From the NCBI RefSeq assembly GCF_036634195.1, contig NZ_JAZIFY010000001.1:6086501-6150500 (forward strand): a stretch of DNA of 64,000 nucleotides, written 5' to 3'. Both the position numbers and the translations under genes were made by a program. Under the pieces are notes generated by a model that saw nothing but the letters and a program-made list of their open reading frames with translations, was not told where the DNA came from and did not search any database. Of this stretch, positions 33,665 through 43,611 are shown piece after piece. How positions within the stretch are numbered: position 1 is the first letter of the stretch; each line of letters begins with the position of its first letter. The DNA comes from Streptomyces sp. P9-A4. GTDB lineage: Bacteria > Actinomycetota > Actinomycetes > Streptomycetales > Streptomycetaceae.

Positions 33665-34492
33665 TTACGGCTTCTGGAAGCCCGCGTCCTGGAGGATCTT
33701 CTGCGCCTCGGGCGAGGACAGCCAGGCGACGAAGGCGGCGGCGGCCTCGGCGTGCTCGGAGCCCTTGACGGTGGCGGCGGGGTACTCGGCGATGGCGTTC
33801 TGCGCGTCGGGGATCTCGACGGCGTCGACCTTGTCCTTGGCGCTCTCGGCGTCCGTCTTGTAGACGAGGCCCGCGTCGGCCTCACCCAGCTCGACCTTGC
33901 TGAGGACGGCACGGACGTTGGGCTCCTGGGAGACCGCCTTCACCGTGATCTTCTGGGCGTCGAGGATCTTCTTGCTGTACTTGCCGGCCGGGACCTCGGG
34001 CGCGGCGAGGACGACCTTCAGCTTGGTGTCGGCCAGGTCCTTCAGCTCGTCGACCTTGAACGGGTTGCCCTCGCCGGTGGCGATGACGAGCCGGTTCTTC
34101 GCGATGACCGTCGGGGTGCCGGTGTCGCCCTTCACCTTGTCCATGCTCTTGGTGTCGGCGGTGACCAGGGCGTCGGCGGGCGACCCCTGGGCGACCTGGG
34201 CGACGAGCTCCTGGGAACCGGCGAAGGAGAAGGTGATCTTCGTGCCGGGGTGGGACTTCTCGTACGCGGCACCGGCGGTCTTGAAGACATCGGTGAGGGA
34301 GGCCGCGGCGAGGACCGTCAGGTCGGCGGCGGGTGCGGCGCTCGCGGAGCCGGAGGGCGGGGAGCCGGGGGCGGTGGAGCCCGCGGTGTCCTTCTCGGAG
34401 TCGTTGCCGCAGGCGGCGAGCGGGACGAGGAGGGCCGTGGTGAGGACGGCGGCGGCGGTGCGGCGTCTGGTGAAGGTGAGCGCGAGGGACAT
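33665..34492 (-). CDS. modA: Molybdate-binding lipoprotein
   Basis: A 275-residue substrate-binding protein. The signal ends in the lipobox LAAC (VPLAACGND), so the mature protein is membrane-anchored. The body has the ModA pattern: AASLTDVF, FSFAGSQELVAQVAQGSPADALVTAD (oxyanion loop), RLVIATGEGNPF, EPNVRAVLSKVELGEADAGLVYKTDA, and a C-terminal AAAFVAWLSSPEAQKIL. It delivers molybdate or tungstate to the ModBC fusion downstream. ATG at 34492 follows AAGGAG at about 11 bp. First gene of the mod operon. Confidence 0.93.
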   Translation of the reverse strand: MSLALTFTRRRTAAAVLTTALLVPLAACGNDSEKDTAGSTAPGSPPSGSASAAPAADLTVLAAASLTDVFKTAGAAYEKSHPGTKITFSFAGSQELVAQVAQGSPADALVTADTKSMDKVKGDTGTPTVIAKNRLVIATGEGNPFKVDELKDLADTKLKVVLAAPEVPAGKYSKKILDAQKITVKAVSQEPNVRAVLSKVELGEADAGLVYKTDAESAKDKVDAVEIPDAQNAIAEYPAATVKGSEHAEAAAAFVAWLSSPEAQKILQDAGFQKP

Positions 34493-34879
34493 GAGGTGGG
34501 TGACTCCTTGGGGGACGTGAGGGAGATGTTGTCCGGTCACTGCTCGGGTACCGCCCCGGACGGCATATGCGACACGGTAGGGGGGTCTGGCTCTCATCTG
34601 CAACAAACCCGTGCGACTCTCCATGGCGAATGAGAGAGGGGTTGGAGGAAGTGACGAACGGCGGCGCGGGCGTCGCGGGTCGCCCGCGCACACCAAGGTG
34701 ACACCCCGGTTGCACGGGCATCCACCATGTCCGGACTCGTACTCGCCTCGTGAATATGAGATGCGGGCCGCGCGGCCCGTGAGCGCACCAGGAGTTCCGA
34801 CGGAGGCGGCGACGGAGTCGTGCGCGGAAGGTCGCACGGAAGCGCCGACGGAACGGACGGACGACGCCCGCCGCCCTCA

Positions 34880-35192
34880 CCGAGGCCCTGAGCCAGACGA
34901 GCCGGTGCGGCCCCGACTGGACCTCGACCTGCGCGGCCACGGCGTCGACCCGTACCGCCGTCACGATCCCCACGAACGAGTTGCGCACGGAGGTGGTCAC
35001 CTCGCCCTCGGGCACCGCGTGCGGACCGGCGCCTCGCTCCCCGGCGAAGCGCGCGTGGCTCGACCCGTCGATCACGCGGTTCCCCGTACCGTCCCGGTCC
35101 ACGCGCAGCCGACCGCCGGCCGCCCAGCGACGAACGGTCTCCGAACTCACTCCGAGCAGCCGAGCGGCCTGCCCGATGCTGTACGACGGCAC
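34880..35192 (-). pseudogene. HTH-TOBE molybdate regulator with a lost C-terminus
   Basis: GTG at 35192 (GGAG 8 bp upstream) begins SIGQAARLLGVSSETVRRW, a MerR-like HTH followed by a TOBE domain: TTSVRNSFVGIVTAVRVDAVAAQVEVQ and then GPHRLV. In this family the domain continues for about 30 more residues ending in the second molybdate contact. Here the sequence after GPHRLV turns into Arg-rich text with no stop until 33882, inside modA in another frame. A frameshift or deletion has probably destroyed the end, so molybdate control may be impaired. An intact but divergent protein cannot be excluded. Confidence 0.6.
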
Positions 35193-35203
35193 GACCGCAC
35201 TCC

Positions 35204-35220
35204 AGGGCCTGTCGTCACAC
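35204..35220. repeat. Solo end of the AGGGCCTGTCGTCACAC element
   Basis: These 17 bases match the left end of the palindromic element at 56663-56839 exactly. Only the tip is present, between the TOBE-regulator start and the MerR gene end. Probably a remnant or a solo copy of a dispersed element. Confidence 0.6.
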
Positions 35221-35231
35221 CGGGCGGGCGC

Positions 35232-36017
35232 TCAGCCGCGTTCGCGGAGGTACGCCTCCAGTGCCGCCGCCCCGGTCAGCATCGACCGGGCCCGGGCGGA
35301 CAGCCGGTCGTGCCAGTCGCGCAGGGTGGCCTCCAGCGGCTCCAGCCCGCCCGCCGTTCGCACCTGGGTGATCAGCGGGGCGATCTGCTCCAGCAGGTGG
35401 CCGCCCCGTCTCAGCTGGTGGGTCAGCCGGGCGTCCCGTACAGCGGCCTCGTCGTAGACCCGGTACCCGGTCCGGGGGTCACGGCGCGGGCGCACGAGCC
35501 CGGCCCGCTCCCAGACGCGCAGCGTCGCGGGCCGGATCCCGAGCTTCGCCGCGAGCGGCCCGATGAACACACCGCCGGGCCCGGCCAGGGACGAGACGGC
35601 CGGGGCGGACACGGCCGCCGTGGGGTCCAGGTCGCGGAGTGCGCGTTCCACTGCCTGGAGGGTGCGTCGGTCGTCGAGAAGCTGGGCGTGGCTCTCGTCG
35701 ATGAGACGGAAGGCCTCGTCGGCCGCGCCCTCGTTCACGGCCCGCAGGATCGCCGACGCCGTTCCGTGGCCGTGCCCGGGCACCAGGGCGAGGAAGGCGC
35801 GCAGGGCGCCCGCGTGCAGCGGCGTGTAGGTGCGGTAGCCGTGGGGGGTGCGGGCGGCGGCCGGGAGGATGCCGGCCTCCTCGTAGTTCCTGACCGCCTG
35901 TGTGGACAGGCCGTGCGCGCGAGCCAGATCCACCGGCCTGAGCCGCGTACCGCTGCGTGGGCTTCGAAGGCTTTGAGGGTTTTGAAGGCTTTGAGGGTTT
36001 TGAAGGCTCTGCCCCAT
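35232..36017 (-). CDS. Double MerR-type regulator (TioE-like)
   Basis: A 261-residue protein with two MerR HTH domains. The first, RPVDLARAHGLSTQAVRNYEEAG with HGYRTYTPLHAGAL, covers residues 25-75; the second, PLAAKLGIRPATLRVWERAGLVRPRRDPRTGYRVYDE, covers 155-195. Tandem MerR domains are a feature of TioE-like regulators. The N-terminal 22 residues are a QNPQSL repeat coded by an 18-bp tandem repeat (35955-36005). ATG at 36017 has a weak site. Divergent from the erythromycin esterase homologue across a 20-bp palindrome, so it likely activates or represses that gene. Confidence 0.82.
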   Translation of the reverse strand: MGQSLQNPQSLQNPQSLRSPRSGTRLRPVDLARAHGLSTQAVRNYEEAGILPAAARTPHGYRTYTPLHAGALRAFLALVPGHGHGTASAILRAVNEGAADEAFRLIDESHAQLLDDRRTLQAVERALRDLDPTAAVSAPAVSSLAGPGGVFIGPLAAKLGIRPATLRVWERAGLVRPRRDPRTGYRVYDEAAVRDARLTHQLRRGGHLLEQIAPLITQVRTAGGLEPLEATLRDWHDRLSARARSMLTGAAALEAYLRERG

Positions 36018-36054
36018 GACACCGCCCGTTTCGCGGGAAAAGTTTCCATCGAGG

Positions 36055-36074
36055 CTTCAACGATACGGTTGAAG
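36055..36074. promoter_or_regulatory. 20-bp palindromic MerR-type operator
   Basis: CTTCAAC (36055-36061) and GTTGAAG (36068-36074) are perfect inverse copies with a 6-bp spacer. The right arm ends 2 bp before the esterase ATG, and the left is 38 bp from the regulator start. MerR proteins bind such dyads between promoter elements; the esterase transcript would then be nearly leaderless. Confidence 0.7.
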
Positions 36075-36076
36075 TC

Positions 36077-37273
36077 ATGGCTTCCGACACCCCTCTCTCC
36101 GTTCCCTTCGACGGCCCCGCCGTCATGAGGCTGCTCCCCGCCCGGCCCCGGCTGCTCGCCCTCGGCGAGCCCACCCACGGCGAGGACGCCCTCCTCGACG
36201 TGCGCAACGAGCTGTTCCGCTACCTCGTCGAGCACGAGGGCCACCGGACGATCGCCCTGGAGACCGACTGCCTGCGGGGCCTGGTCGTGGACGACCACGT
36301 CACCTCGGGTGCCGGCACCCTCGACGAGGTCATGGAGAACGGGTTCAGCCACGGCTGGGGCGATTTCGCCGCCAACCGCGAACTCGTGCGCTGGATGCGC
36401 GCCCACAACGAAGGCCGGCCCGCCTCCGAGAGGCTTCGCTTCGCCGGCTTCGACGGCCCACTGGAGATCACCGCCGCCGCCGCTCCGCGGCAGGCCCTCA
36501 CCGCACTCCACGGTTATCTCGCGGCCCGGGTGGACGCGTACCTGCTCCCCTGCACGGCGGAGACCCTCGACCGTCTGCTCGGGCCCGACGACCGGTGGAC
36601 CGAACCCGCAGCGATGATGGACCCGGCCCGGTCCGTGGGACGGTCGGCCGAGGCCGGGGAGCTGCGGCTGCTCGCCGACGATCTGGTGGCGCTGCTCGAC
36701 GAGCGGACACCGCACCTGATCGCGGAGAGCTCGCCGGGGGAGTGGGACCGGGCGTGCCTGTACGGGCGCACCGCCACCGGCCTGCTGCGCTACCACTCCT
36801 GGATGGCCGACGACTCCCCGGCCCGGCTGACCCGCCTGGTGGGCCTGCGCGACCGGATGATGGCCGACAACCTCCTCGCCCTCGCCGCCCGCGGCCCGGT
36901 GTTCGTCCACGGCCACAACACCCATCTCCAGCGGGAGAAGAGCGGCATGCGGTTCGGCGGGACGCCGCTGGAGTGGTGGGGCGCGGGCGCGCTGGTGAAC
37001 GCCCGGCTCGGTGAGGAGTACGCCTTCGTGGCCACGGCCCTCGGCACGATCCGGCACCAGGGCGTCGGCGCACCGCCGCCGGACACCGTCGAAGGACTCC
37101 TGTACGCCCTCCCGGAGGACCGCGCGGCCGTCGACACGTCCCGGCTCGCCGCCACCCTGACCGACGCACGGCCCGAGCCCCGCGAATCACCCTGGTTCGG
37201 CTACGCCCCACTGGACCCGGCCCACCTGCCGACCATGGACGCCCTGGTGTTCGTCAGGGACGTCGTGCGATGA
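36077..37273 (+). CDS. Erythromycin esterase homologue
   Basis: A 398-residue protein of the EreA/EreB superfamily. LLALGEPTHGEDALLDVRNELF holds the catalytic-region E and H, IALETD the next conserved acid, and VFVHGHNTHLQREKSG the second His block, all in the family order. Enzymes hydrolyse macrolide lactones, though some members act on other esters, so resistance is plausible but not shown. ATG at 36077 immediately follows the MerR palindrome and lacks a ribosome site, so leaderless translation is likely. Divergent from the TioE-like regulator that probably controls it. Confidence 0.85.
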   Translation: MASDTPLSVPFDGPAVMRLLPARPRLLALGEPTHGEDALLDVRNELFRYLVEHEGHRTIALETDCLRGLVVDDHVTSGAGTLDEVMENGFSHGWGDFAANRELVRWMRAHNEGRPASERLRFAGFDGPLEITAAAAPRQALTALHGYLAARVDAYLLPCTAETLDRLLGPDDRWTEPAAMMDPARSVGRSAEAGELRLLADDLVALLDERTPHLIAESSPGEWDRACLYGRTATGLLRYHSWMADDSPARLTRLVGLRDRMMADNLLALAARGPVFVHGHNTHLQREKSGMRFGGTPLEWWGAGALVNARLGEEYAFVATALGTIRHQGVGAPPPDTVEGLLYALPEDRAAVDTSRLAATLTDARPEPRESPWFGYAPLDPAHLPTMDALVFVRDVVR

Positions 37274-37400
37274 GGTGCTCGGCCATGAAGACGCGGCGGG
37301 CGCCCGGCGGATCGCAGGCGACCTCCGACCACCTGGGCCTGCCGCCGGCCGCACTCTGACTCCTGGGCGGCCGTCGGCAGCGTGGAGGCATCATGGGACC

Positions 37401-37721
37401 GTGGACATCGAACTGCTCTACTTCGCGGGCTGCCCGAACCGGCACACCATCAGGGAACGGCTCGACCGGGCACTCGTTCTCGCGGGGCACGCGGGCCAGG
37501 AGGTGACCCTGCTCCCCGTGGAGACCGAGGAGCAGGCGCGCGCCCAGCGGTTCCCCGGCTCGCCGACCATCCGTGTCGACGGCCGCGATCCCTTCCCCGT
37601 CGCGTCCGAGAGCTACGGCCTCACCTGCCGGGTCTACGCCACCCCGGAGGGCCTGGCGGGCTCGCCCACCGTGGACGCGCTCGTCCAGGCACTCGCGGAC
37701 GCGTCGAAGCCGGGCCGCTGA
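37401..37721 (+). CDS. Thioredoxin-like small protein
   Basis: A 106-residue protein with a thioredoxin-like beginning ELLYFAGCPNRHTIRERLDRAL. The usual CxxC is reduced to a single Cys in GCPN, so it is more like the glutaredoxin-like family found in metal-related operons. GSPTIRVDGRDPF is the cis-Pro strand. Followed by SYGLTCRVYATPEGLAGSPT, typical of this small family. GTG at 37401 has GGAGG about 12 bp upstream. Independent of the esterase operon, spaced 127 bp. Confidence 0.72.
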   Translation: MDIELLYFAGCPNRHTIRERLDRALVLAGHAGQEVTLLPVETEEQARAQRFPGSPTIRVDGRDPFPVASESYGLTCRVYATPEGLAGSPTVDALVQALADASKPGR

Positions 37722-37761
37722 CGGACGCGTCGAAGCCGGGCAAGCTGACCGCGTCGCGGCT

Positions 37762-38001
37762 TCACGAAGGCTTCGGTGACGGCGTCGGGAACCACGGATC
37801 GTAGGTGTACGAGGAGGGGCTCCACGTCGGCTCGGGCGTGGGCTCGAAGGGGCCGGCGCGGTTCTCCATCAGGACGATCATGAGGATCGCGAAGACCGAA
37901 CTGGCGATGATCAGGCCGAGGCCGACGGGGTTGCGGGGGTTGTAGTAGTAGCGGTTCGCACCCCACTTGCTCTTCTTGAAGACGGGTTCGTCGTCGTTCA
38001 C
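37762..38001 (-). CDS. Small single-pass membrane protein
   Basis: A 79-residue protein. A polar start VNDDEPVFKKSKWGANRYYYN leads into one hydrophobic helix NPVGLGLIIASSVFAILMIVLM, then a Pro/Ser/Thr-rich exposed tail with repeated PTPEP/PSP motifs. It resembles small conserved Streptomyces membrane proteins of unknown function. GTG at 38001 follows GAGGAG by 7 bp. Divergent from the flavoprotein gene, with a palindrome between. Confidence 0.7.
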   Translation of the reverse strand: MNDDEPVFKKSKWGANRYYYNPRNPVGLGLIIASSVFAILMIVLMENRAGPFEPTPEPTWSPSSYTYDPWFPTPSPKPS

Positions 38002-38110
38002 CGCGTACTCCTCGGGCCAGGGCGCCGACCTGGCTTCCCGGCGCACCGCCAGCGAACCTACGGGTCTCGTACGGGTCGTTGACAGGTTCTTGACGCGCAC
38101 CCGGGCGCCC

Positions 38111-38139
38111 CCGTTCTTGCCGACGACCGGCAAGAACGG
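38111..38139. promoter_or_regulatory. 12-bp inverted repeat in a divergent promoter
   Basis: CCGTTCTTGCCG (38111-38122) is followed after 5 bp by CGGCAAGAACGG (38128-38139). It lies between the small membrane protein and the flavoprotein genes, 110-140 bp from each start, so it may be an operator for both rather than a terminator. Confidence 0.5.
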
Positions 38140-38260
38140 CCGGCCGGCCGGCCGCGCTGTACCCGACCCCGCTCTTGACAATCGGTCATGCTCCTGACAG
38201 CTCTGGGGCACCACGCCGTTCTTACGGACGGCGCCACCGAGCCGAGGGGGAGATCAGCGC

Positions 38261-39544
38261 ATGACCAAGCCTGGGACCGCGGGGGACGAGTACGACGTCG
38301 TCATCAGCGGAGCGGGCCTCGCCGGCAGCGCCGCGGCGATCCTGCTCGCCCGCCGAGGCGTCCGCGTCGCCCTGCTGGAACGCCGCTCGGACCCCGCCGC
38401 GTACAAGGTGCTGTGCACCCACTCCCTCACGGCCAACGCCCACCCGGTCCTGGACGAACTCGGCCTCCTGCCCGCCCTGGAGAAGGCCGGAGCCGTCCGC
38501 AACGAGGCCCGCTGGTACACCCGTTGGGGATGGATCGAACCGAGGGCCGCGCCGACCGGACCCGAGCTGCCCCACGCGTACAACATCCGGCGCAGCGTCC
38601 TCGATCCGCTCATCAGGTCCCGCGCGGCGGAGACCCCCGGCGTCGATCTGCTCCTCGGCCACCAGGTGACCGGGCTGCTCCGGGAGGACGGGCACCGGGG
38701 GCGTACGGCCGGGGTGCGCGCGTCGACGTCCGGGGGCGAGCGGGAGATCCGGGCCCGCCTCGTGGTCGGCGCCGACGGCAAGGACTCGCCCGTGGCGAAG
38801 TTCGCCGGACTGCCCACCCGGACGTACGAGAACGGACGGTTCGGCTATCTCGCCCACTTCCGCGACCTCCCGCTGCGCGGCGGGATCGGCCAGACGTGGT
38901 TCCTCGAACCCGACATGGCGTACGCCTTCCCGAACGACGACGGGGTGACCGTCCTCGCCGTCCTCCCGGACAAGGCGCGCCTGCCGGCCTTCCGGGAGGA
39001 CCTGGAGGGCAGCTTCCTCGACTTCGTCCGCGCCCTGCCCGAAGCGCCGCCCGTCGACGCCGCCGAGCGCGTATCGAAGATCATCGGCACGATCGACTAC
39101 CCGCTCCTCAGCCGCGAACCGACCGCGCCGGGCCTCGCGCTCGTCGGTGACGCCGCCCTGACCGGCGACCCCCTGTGGGGCGTGGGATGCGGATGGGCCC
39201 TGCAGTCCGCGCGCTGGCTGGCGGAGGAGGTCGCCCCGGCGGCGGCCGGTCGCGGCGACCTCGACCGGTCGCTCCTGCGGTACGCGCGCGTGCACCGGCG
39301 CCGGCTGCGCCCGCACCAGTACCTGGCCGCCGACTTCGCGAAGGGGCGCCCGTTCAACCCCGTGGAGCGGCTGGTGTTCTCGGCGGCGGCACGCGACGAG
39401 GCGGTGGCACGCCACATGTACCTGTTCGCCTCACGGCTGATCGGCCCCCTGCGCTTCCTGAGCCCGGCGGCGCTGGCCAGGGCGGCGGTCGTCGACATCA
39501 GGCACCGCGGGGCGGCGGCGCCGACCGTACCGACGACGCGCTGA
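38261..39544 (+). CDS. FAD-dependent oxidoreductase (aromatic hydroxylase-like)
   Basis: A 427-residue flavoprotein of the group A monooxygenase/geranylgeranyl-reductase superfamily. The N-terminal GxGxxG motif is VVISGAGLAGSAAAILLARRG; the second FAD motif is ALVGDAALTGDPLWGVGCGWAL, where GD is conserved. ARLVVGADGKDSPVAKFAG is the DG motif. The family includes halogenases and hydroxylases, but the halogenase KxxxW signature is not apparent, so hydroxylation or reduction is more likely. ATG at 38261 follows GGGGGAG. Stands alone in front of gdhA. Confidence 0.8.
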   Translation: MTKPGTAGDEYDVVISGAGLAGSAAAILLARRGVRVALLERRSDPAAYKVLCTHSLTANAHPVLDELGLLPALEKAGAVRNEARWYTRWGWIEPRAAPTGPELPHAYNIRRSVLDPLIRSRAAETPGVDLLLGHQVTGLLREDGHRGRTAGVRASTSGGEREIRARLVVGADGKDSPVAKFAGLPTRTYENGRFGYLAHFRDLPLRGGIGQTWFLEPDMAYAFPNDDGVTVLAVLPDKARLPAFREDLEGSFLDFVRALPEAPPVDAAERVSKIIGTIDYPLLSREPTAPGLALVGDAALTGDPLWGVGCGWALQSARWLAEEVAPAAAGRGDLDRSLLRYARVHRRRLRPHQYLAADFAKGRPFNPVERLVFSAAARDEAVARHMYLFASRLIGPLRFLSPAALARAAVVDIRHRGAAAPTVPTTR

Positions 39545-41092
<1,548 letters not shown>

Positions 41093-41093
41093 G

Positions 41094-41134
41094 CGAGGGG
41101 CGAGGGGCGAGGGGCGAGGGGCGAGGGACGAGGG
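41094..41134. repeat. 8-bp tandem repeat behind gdhA
   Basis: About five copies of GAGGGGCG run directly after the gdhA stop codon, the last slightly changed to GAGGGACG. Slipped-strand origin is likely. No gene is seen up to 41338. Confidence 0.7.
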
Positions 41135-41338
41135 CTCCGGCGCGGCGCGCGCCCGGCCTGTCCGTCCTTCCCTCCCTCCGCCGTTCCGGCCATCCGTGTC
41201 ATACCCACGGCCCCACCGGGATGCCGCCTCGCCCCGGAGTGTGCAGGCTGGTGTCCCGGGCGGGGTTCGCATTCGGGTGATGCCCGCGCTCGGGCGGGGC
41301 TCGTGTCCGGGCGCCGCCGGTGAGAGGGAGAGGACGCC

Positions 41339-42685
41339 ATGGGCAGGGGCGGTACGCGCGTGGCGGATTCCGACGGCGGTGGGGTCGCGCGACTGCTCGC
41401 GCGTCTTGCCCTGCTCTCGGTGGTCGGTTCGCTGCTCGTGCTCGTACTGGCGGTGGGGGAGGGCGGGCTGCTGGTCGTAGGGGCCGGACTCCTCGGACTC
41501 GTCGCCTGCGCCGCGGGTGTGTGGTGGTTCGTGGCCCACCGAGGGGCCGTGCGGCTGTTCGGGGCACTCGTCGCGGCGGCGGCCCCCATCGCCGTCGTGG
41601 TGCTCTTCACCTACAAGGGTCTGTGGCTGACAGCGGTGTTCCTGTGCCTGTGCTGGGCCGTGGCGCTGCTCTGCGCACGGGCGGCGCTGCGCAGATCGAG
41701 GCCGGAGAGGTCGTCGCGGGCGACCCCCGCGTCCCCGCCGGGACGACCGGTCCTGATCATGAATCCGAAGTCCGGGGGCGGGAAGGTCGGCCGCTTCCAC
41801 CTGGTGGAACGGGCGGAGGGGCTCGGCGCGCGGGTGATCCTGCTCGACCCGGACGCCCCCGCCGATGTGGCCGAGCTGGCCAGGGAGGCGGTGGCCGGGG
41901 GCGCGGACCTGCTGGGGGTCGCGGGCGGCGACGGTACGCAGGCGCTGGTCGCGGCGGTCGCCGCCGAGCACGACCTGCCGTTCCTGGTGGTCTCCGCCGG
42001 TACCCGTAACCACTTCGCCATGGACCTGGGCCTCGACCGCTCGGACCCGTCCCGCTGCCTGGACGCGCTGACCGACGGCGAGGAGCTGCGGATCGACCTC
42101 GGTGACGTGTCCGGCCGGGCGTTCGTGAACACGGTGTCCTTCGGGGTGTACGCCGATGTCGTCCAGCACCCGGAGTACCGCGACGACAAGACGGGCACGG
42201 CGCTGGCCATGATGCCGGACCTGCTGCTCGGCGACGGGGTGGGACGGCTCGACGCGCGGGTCGACGACACCGCGCTCTCCTCCCAGCAGGCGCTGCTGAT
42301 CAGCAACAACCCGTATGTCTCACCCGACGAACTCAGCGGCTCGGGCCGCCGGTCCAGCCTCGACGACGGCGAGCTGGGCGTGGTCGGCATCCGGGTGGAG
42401 GACGCGGCTCAGGCCGCCGACCTGGCCGTACGGGGCTCGCAGTCCACGGGGCTGACCGTCATGAGCGCACAGCGGGTCGAGGTGACCGCCGAGACGGACG
42501 AGATCCCGGTGGCGGTCGACGGCGAGGCCCTGCGGATGCCCACTCCGGTGGTGTGCACACTGCGCCCGGGGGCGCTGCGGGTCCTGGTACCCCGCGACCG
42601 TCCGGGCGTCCCGGTACCCGTACCGCCGGTGAGATGGCGCCGGATCTTCGCCCTGGCCTTCGGCGGTGACGAGGAGACGGGGTGA
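41339..42685 (+). CDS. Membrane-anchored diacylglycerol-kinase-like protein
   Basis: A 448-residue protein. Three or four hydrophobic helices fill residues 15-115. The catalytic domain then begins with RPVLIMNPKSGGGKVGRFHLVERA and has the signature AGGDGTQALVAAVAAEHDLPFLVVSAGTRNHFAMDLGLD of diacylglycerol/sphingosine kinases (YegS-like). It probably phosphorylates a lipid at the membrane. ATG at 41339 follows GGGAGAGGA. The N-terminal membrane part is an extension over stand-alone YegS proteins. Convergent with the next small gene. Confidence 0.85.
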   Translation: MGRGGTRVADSDGGGVARLLARLALLSVVGSLLVLVLAVGEGGLLVVGAGLLGLVACAAGVWWFVAHRGAVRLFGALVAAAAPIAVVVLFTYKGLWLTAVFLCLCWAVALLCARAALRRSRPERSSRATPASPPGRPVLIMNPKSGGGKVGRFHLVERAEGLGARVILLDPDAPADVAELAREAVAGGADLLGVAGGDGTQALVAAVAAEHDLPFLVVSAGTRNHFAMDLGLDRSDPSRCLDALTDGEELRIDLGDVSGRAFVNTVSFGVYADVVQHPEYRDDKTGTALAMMPDLLLGDGVGRLDARVDDTALSSQQALLISNNPYVSPDELSGSGRRSSLDDGELGVVGIRVEDAAQAADLAVRGSQSTGLTVMSAQRVEVTAETDEIPVAVDGEALRMPTPVVCTLRPGALRVLVPRDRPGVPVPVPPVRWRRIFALAFGGDEETG

Positions 42686-42709
42686 GATGCCGCCCCGTGG
42701 CAGGGTCCG

Positions 42710-42925
42710 TCAGCCGGCTGCGGTGTCCTCGTCCGCCTGCTCGGCGCCCTCGGCCGCGTGCACCTTCTCGCGCATCTTGCGCACCAGCTCGGCCTTCTGG
42801 TCGGCGGCACCCTGGCGGTCGCGGTTGCGGTGCGGACCGTTGTTCTGCCGTTCGGCGCGGGAGAGCTTCTTGCGCGGGCCGCCGCCCTGGCCCACGGGGT
42901 TGTTGATGTTCTTGCTGTCGGTCAC
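42710..42925 (-). CDS. Small conserved Streptomyces protein (DUF6243-like)
   Basis: A 71-residue hydrophilic protein rich in Lys, Arg, Asn and Gln: NPVGQGGGPRKKLSRAERQNNGPHRN then a helix KAELVRKMREKVHAA. Resembles DUF6243-type small proteins widespread in Streptomyces; function unknown. GTG at 42925 follows GGGAG. Convergent with the kinase gene, 24 bp apart. Confidence 0.65.
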   Translation of the reverse strand: MTDSKNINNPVGQGGGPRKKLSRAERQNNGPHRNRDRQGAADQKAELVRKMREKVHAAEGAEQADEDTAAG

Positions 42926-43113
42926 GGGTTCTCCCGGTGGTGATGTGAAGTGATTTACGGATTCACCGGTGGGACGTTACCCGCTTCCGCCGGCCCCGGG
43001 CGCCAAGCCCTTCACCACCCCGGCGCCGACCGGCCCGCGGCGAGTACTTCCGATACGGGCCGACGGCCTCCGCACGGGGTGTGCCGAGGCCGCCGAGACA
43101 TGACGGGTGAGTC

Positions 43114-43300
43114 TCAGTTGAGCGGGCCGAACATGACCGCACCGGCAGCCTTGGGGTCGTTGCTGCTCCAGACGTCACGCGCCGCGTTGACGAACTCGTC
43201 GACGCTGACGAAGCCGTCGCCGTTGAGGTCGATGCGCGCGAAGGTCTCCGCGCTGAGGTGCCCGTCGACGCCGAGGGCCCGGTAGGTCCGCTCGGCACTT
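43114..43300 (-). pseudogene. EF-hand protein, C-terminal fragment
   Basis: The minus frame reads ERTYRALGVDGHLSAETFARI, then the EF-hand loop DLNGDGFVSVDEFV and a final NAARDVWSSNDPKAAGAVMFG before TGA. The loop keeps the DxNxDG calcium ligands. Upstream the frame turns at about 43300 into a P450 remnant, so the first EF-hands and the start are missing. It resembles calerythrin-type calcium-binding proteins of Streptomyces. Confidence 0.7.
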
Positions 43301-43548
43301 CTCGTAGAAGCTGCCCTTGCGGTAGCTCTCCACATCCCGCGGCGAACACCTGCCGTACGAGCTCGGGGGAGTTGAGCACGTACACCTGCACCGGCCCGAC
43401 GCGGATGCGCGCGATGCCGCCGAGCGGGCTGGATCGACTGCAGCAGCCCGACCGGGTCCCGCAGCAGTGGCAGGGCGTGGCCGAGCAGCGGCAGTCCGCC
43501 CGGCGCCGTGAGCACCACGACTCGGGGGGTGATCAGCGAGGTGGTCAT
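43300..43548 (-). pseudogene. Cytochrome P450, N-terminal fragment with frameshifts
   Basis: From ATG at 43548: MTTSLITPRVVVLTAPGG and PLLGHALPLLRDPVGLLQSI, the N-terminal proline-rich strand of terpene-type P450s. The reading then shifts to GGIARIRVGPVQVYVLNSPE and LVRQVFAAG, and shifts again to DVESYRKGSFYEK, before homology stops at the EF-hand remnant. Two frameshifts within 120 bp and no heme domain show it is dead. Confidence 0.7.
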
Positions 43549-43611
43549 CGGGCCCCCTCGGCGTCGGCGTCGGCCGACGGGTGCGTGATTCCGGTGGCAC
43601 CTTGGTGGTGC

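Noticed and set aside
34611..36128. A long plus-strand open frame across the mod/MerR region.
   Set aside because: It is antisense to the MerR gene and TOBE regulator, has no ribosome site and a Gly/Arg/Pro-rich product typical of shadow frames in high-GC DNA.
38261..39544. Flavin-dependent halogenase identity.
   Set aside because: The family fold fits, but the WxWxIP motif and the catalytic lysine region of halogenases were not seen, so only a general oxidoreductase is called.
41094..41134. Possible iterons or an origin at the GAGGGGCG repeats.
   Set aside because: The repeat is only about 40 bp, GC-only, next to gdhA with no replication gene or AT-rich region; slippage is sufficient.
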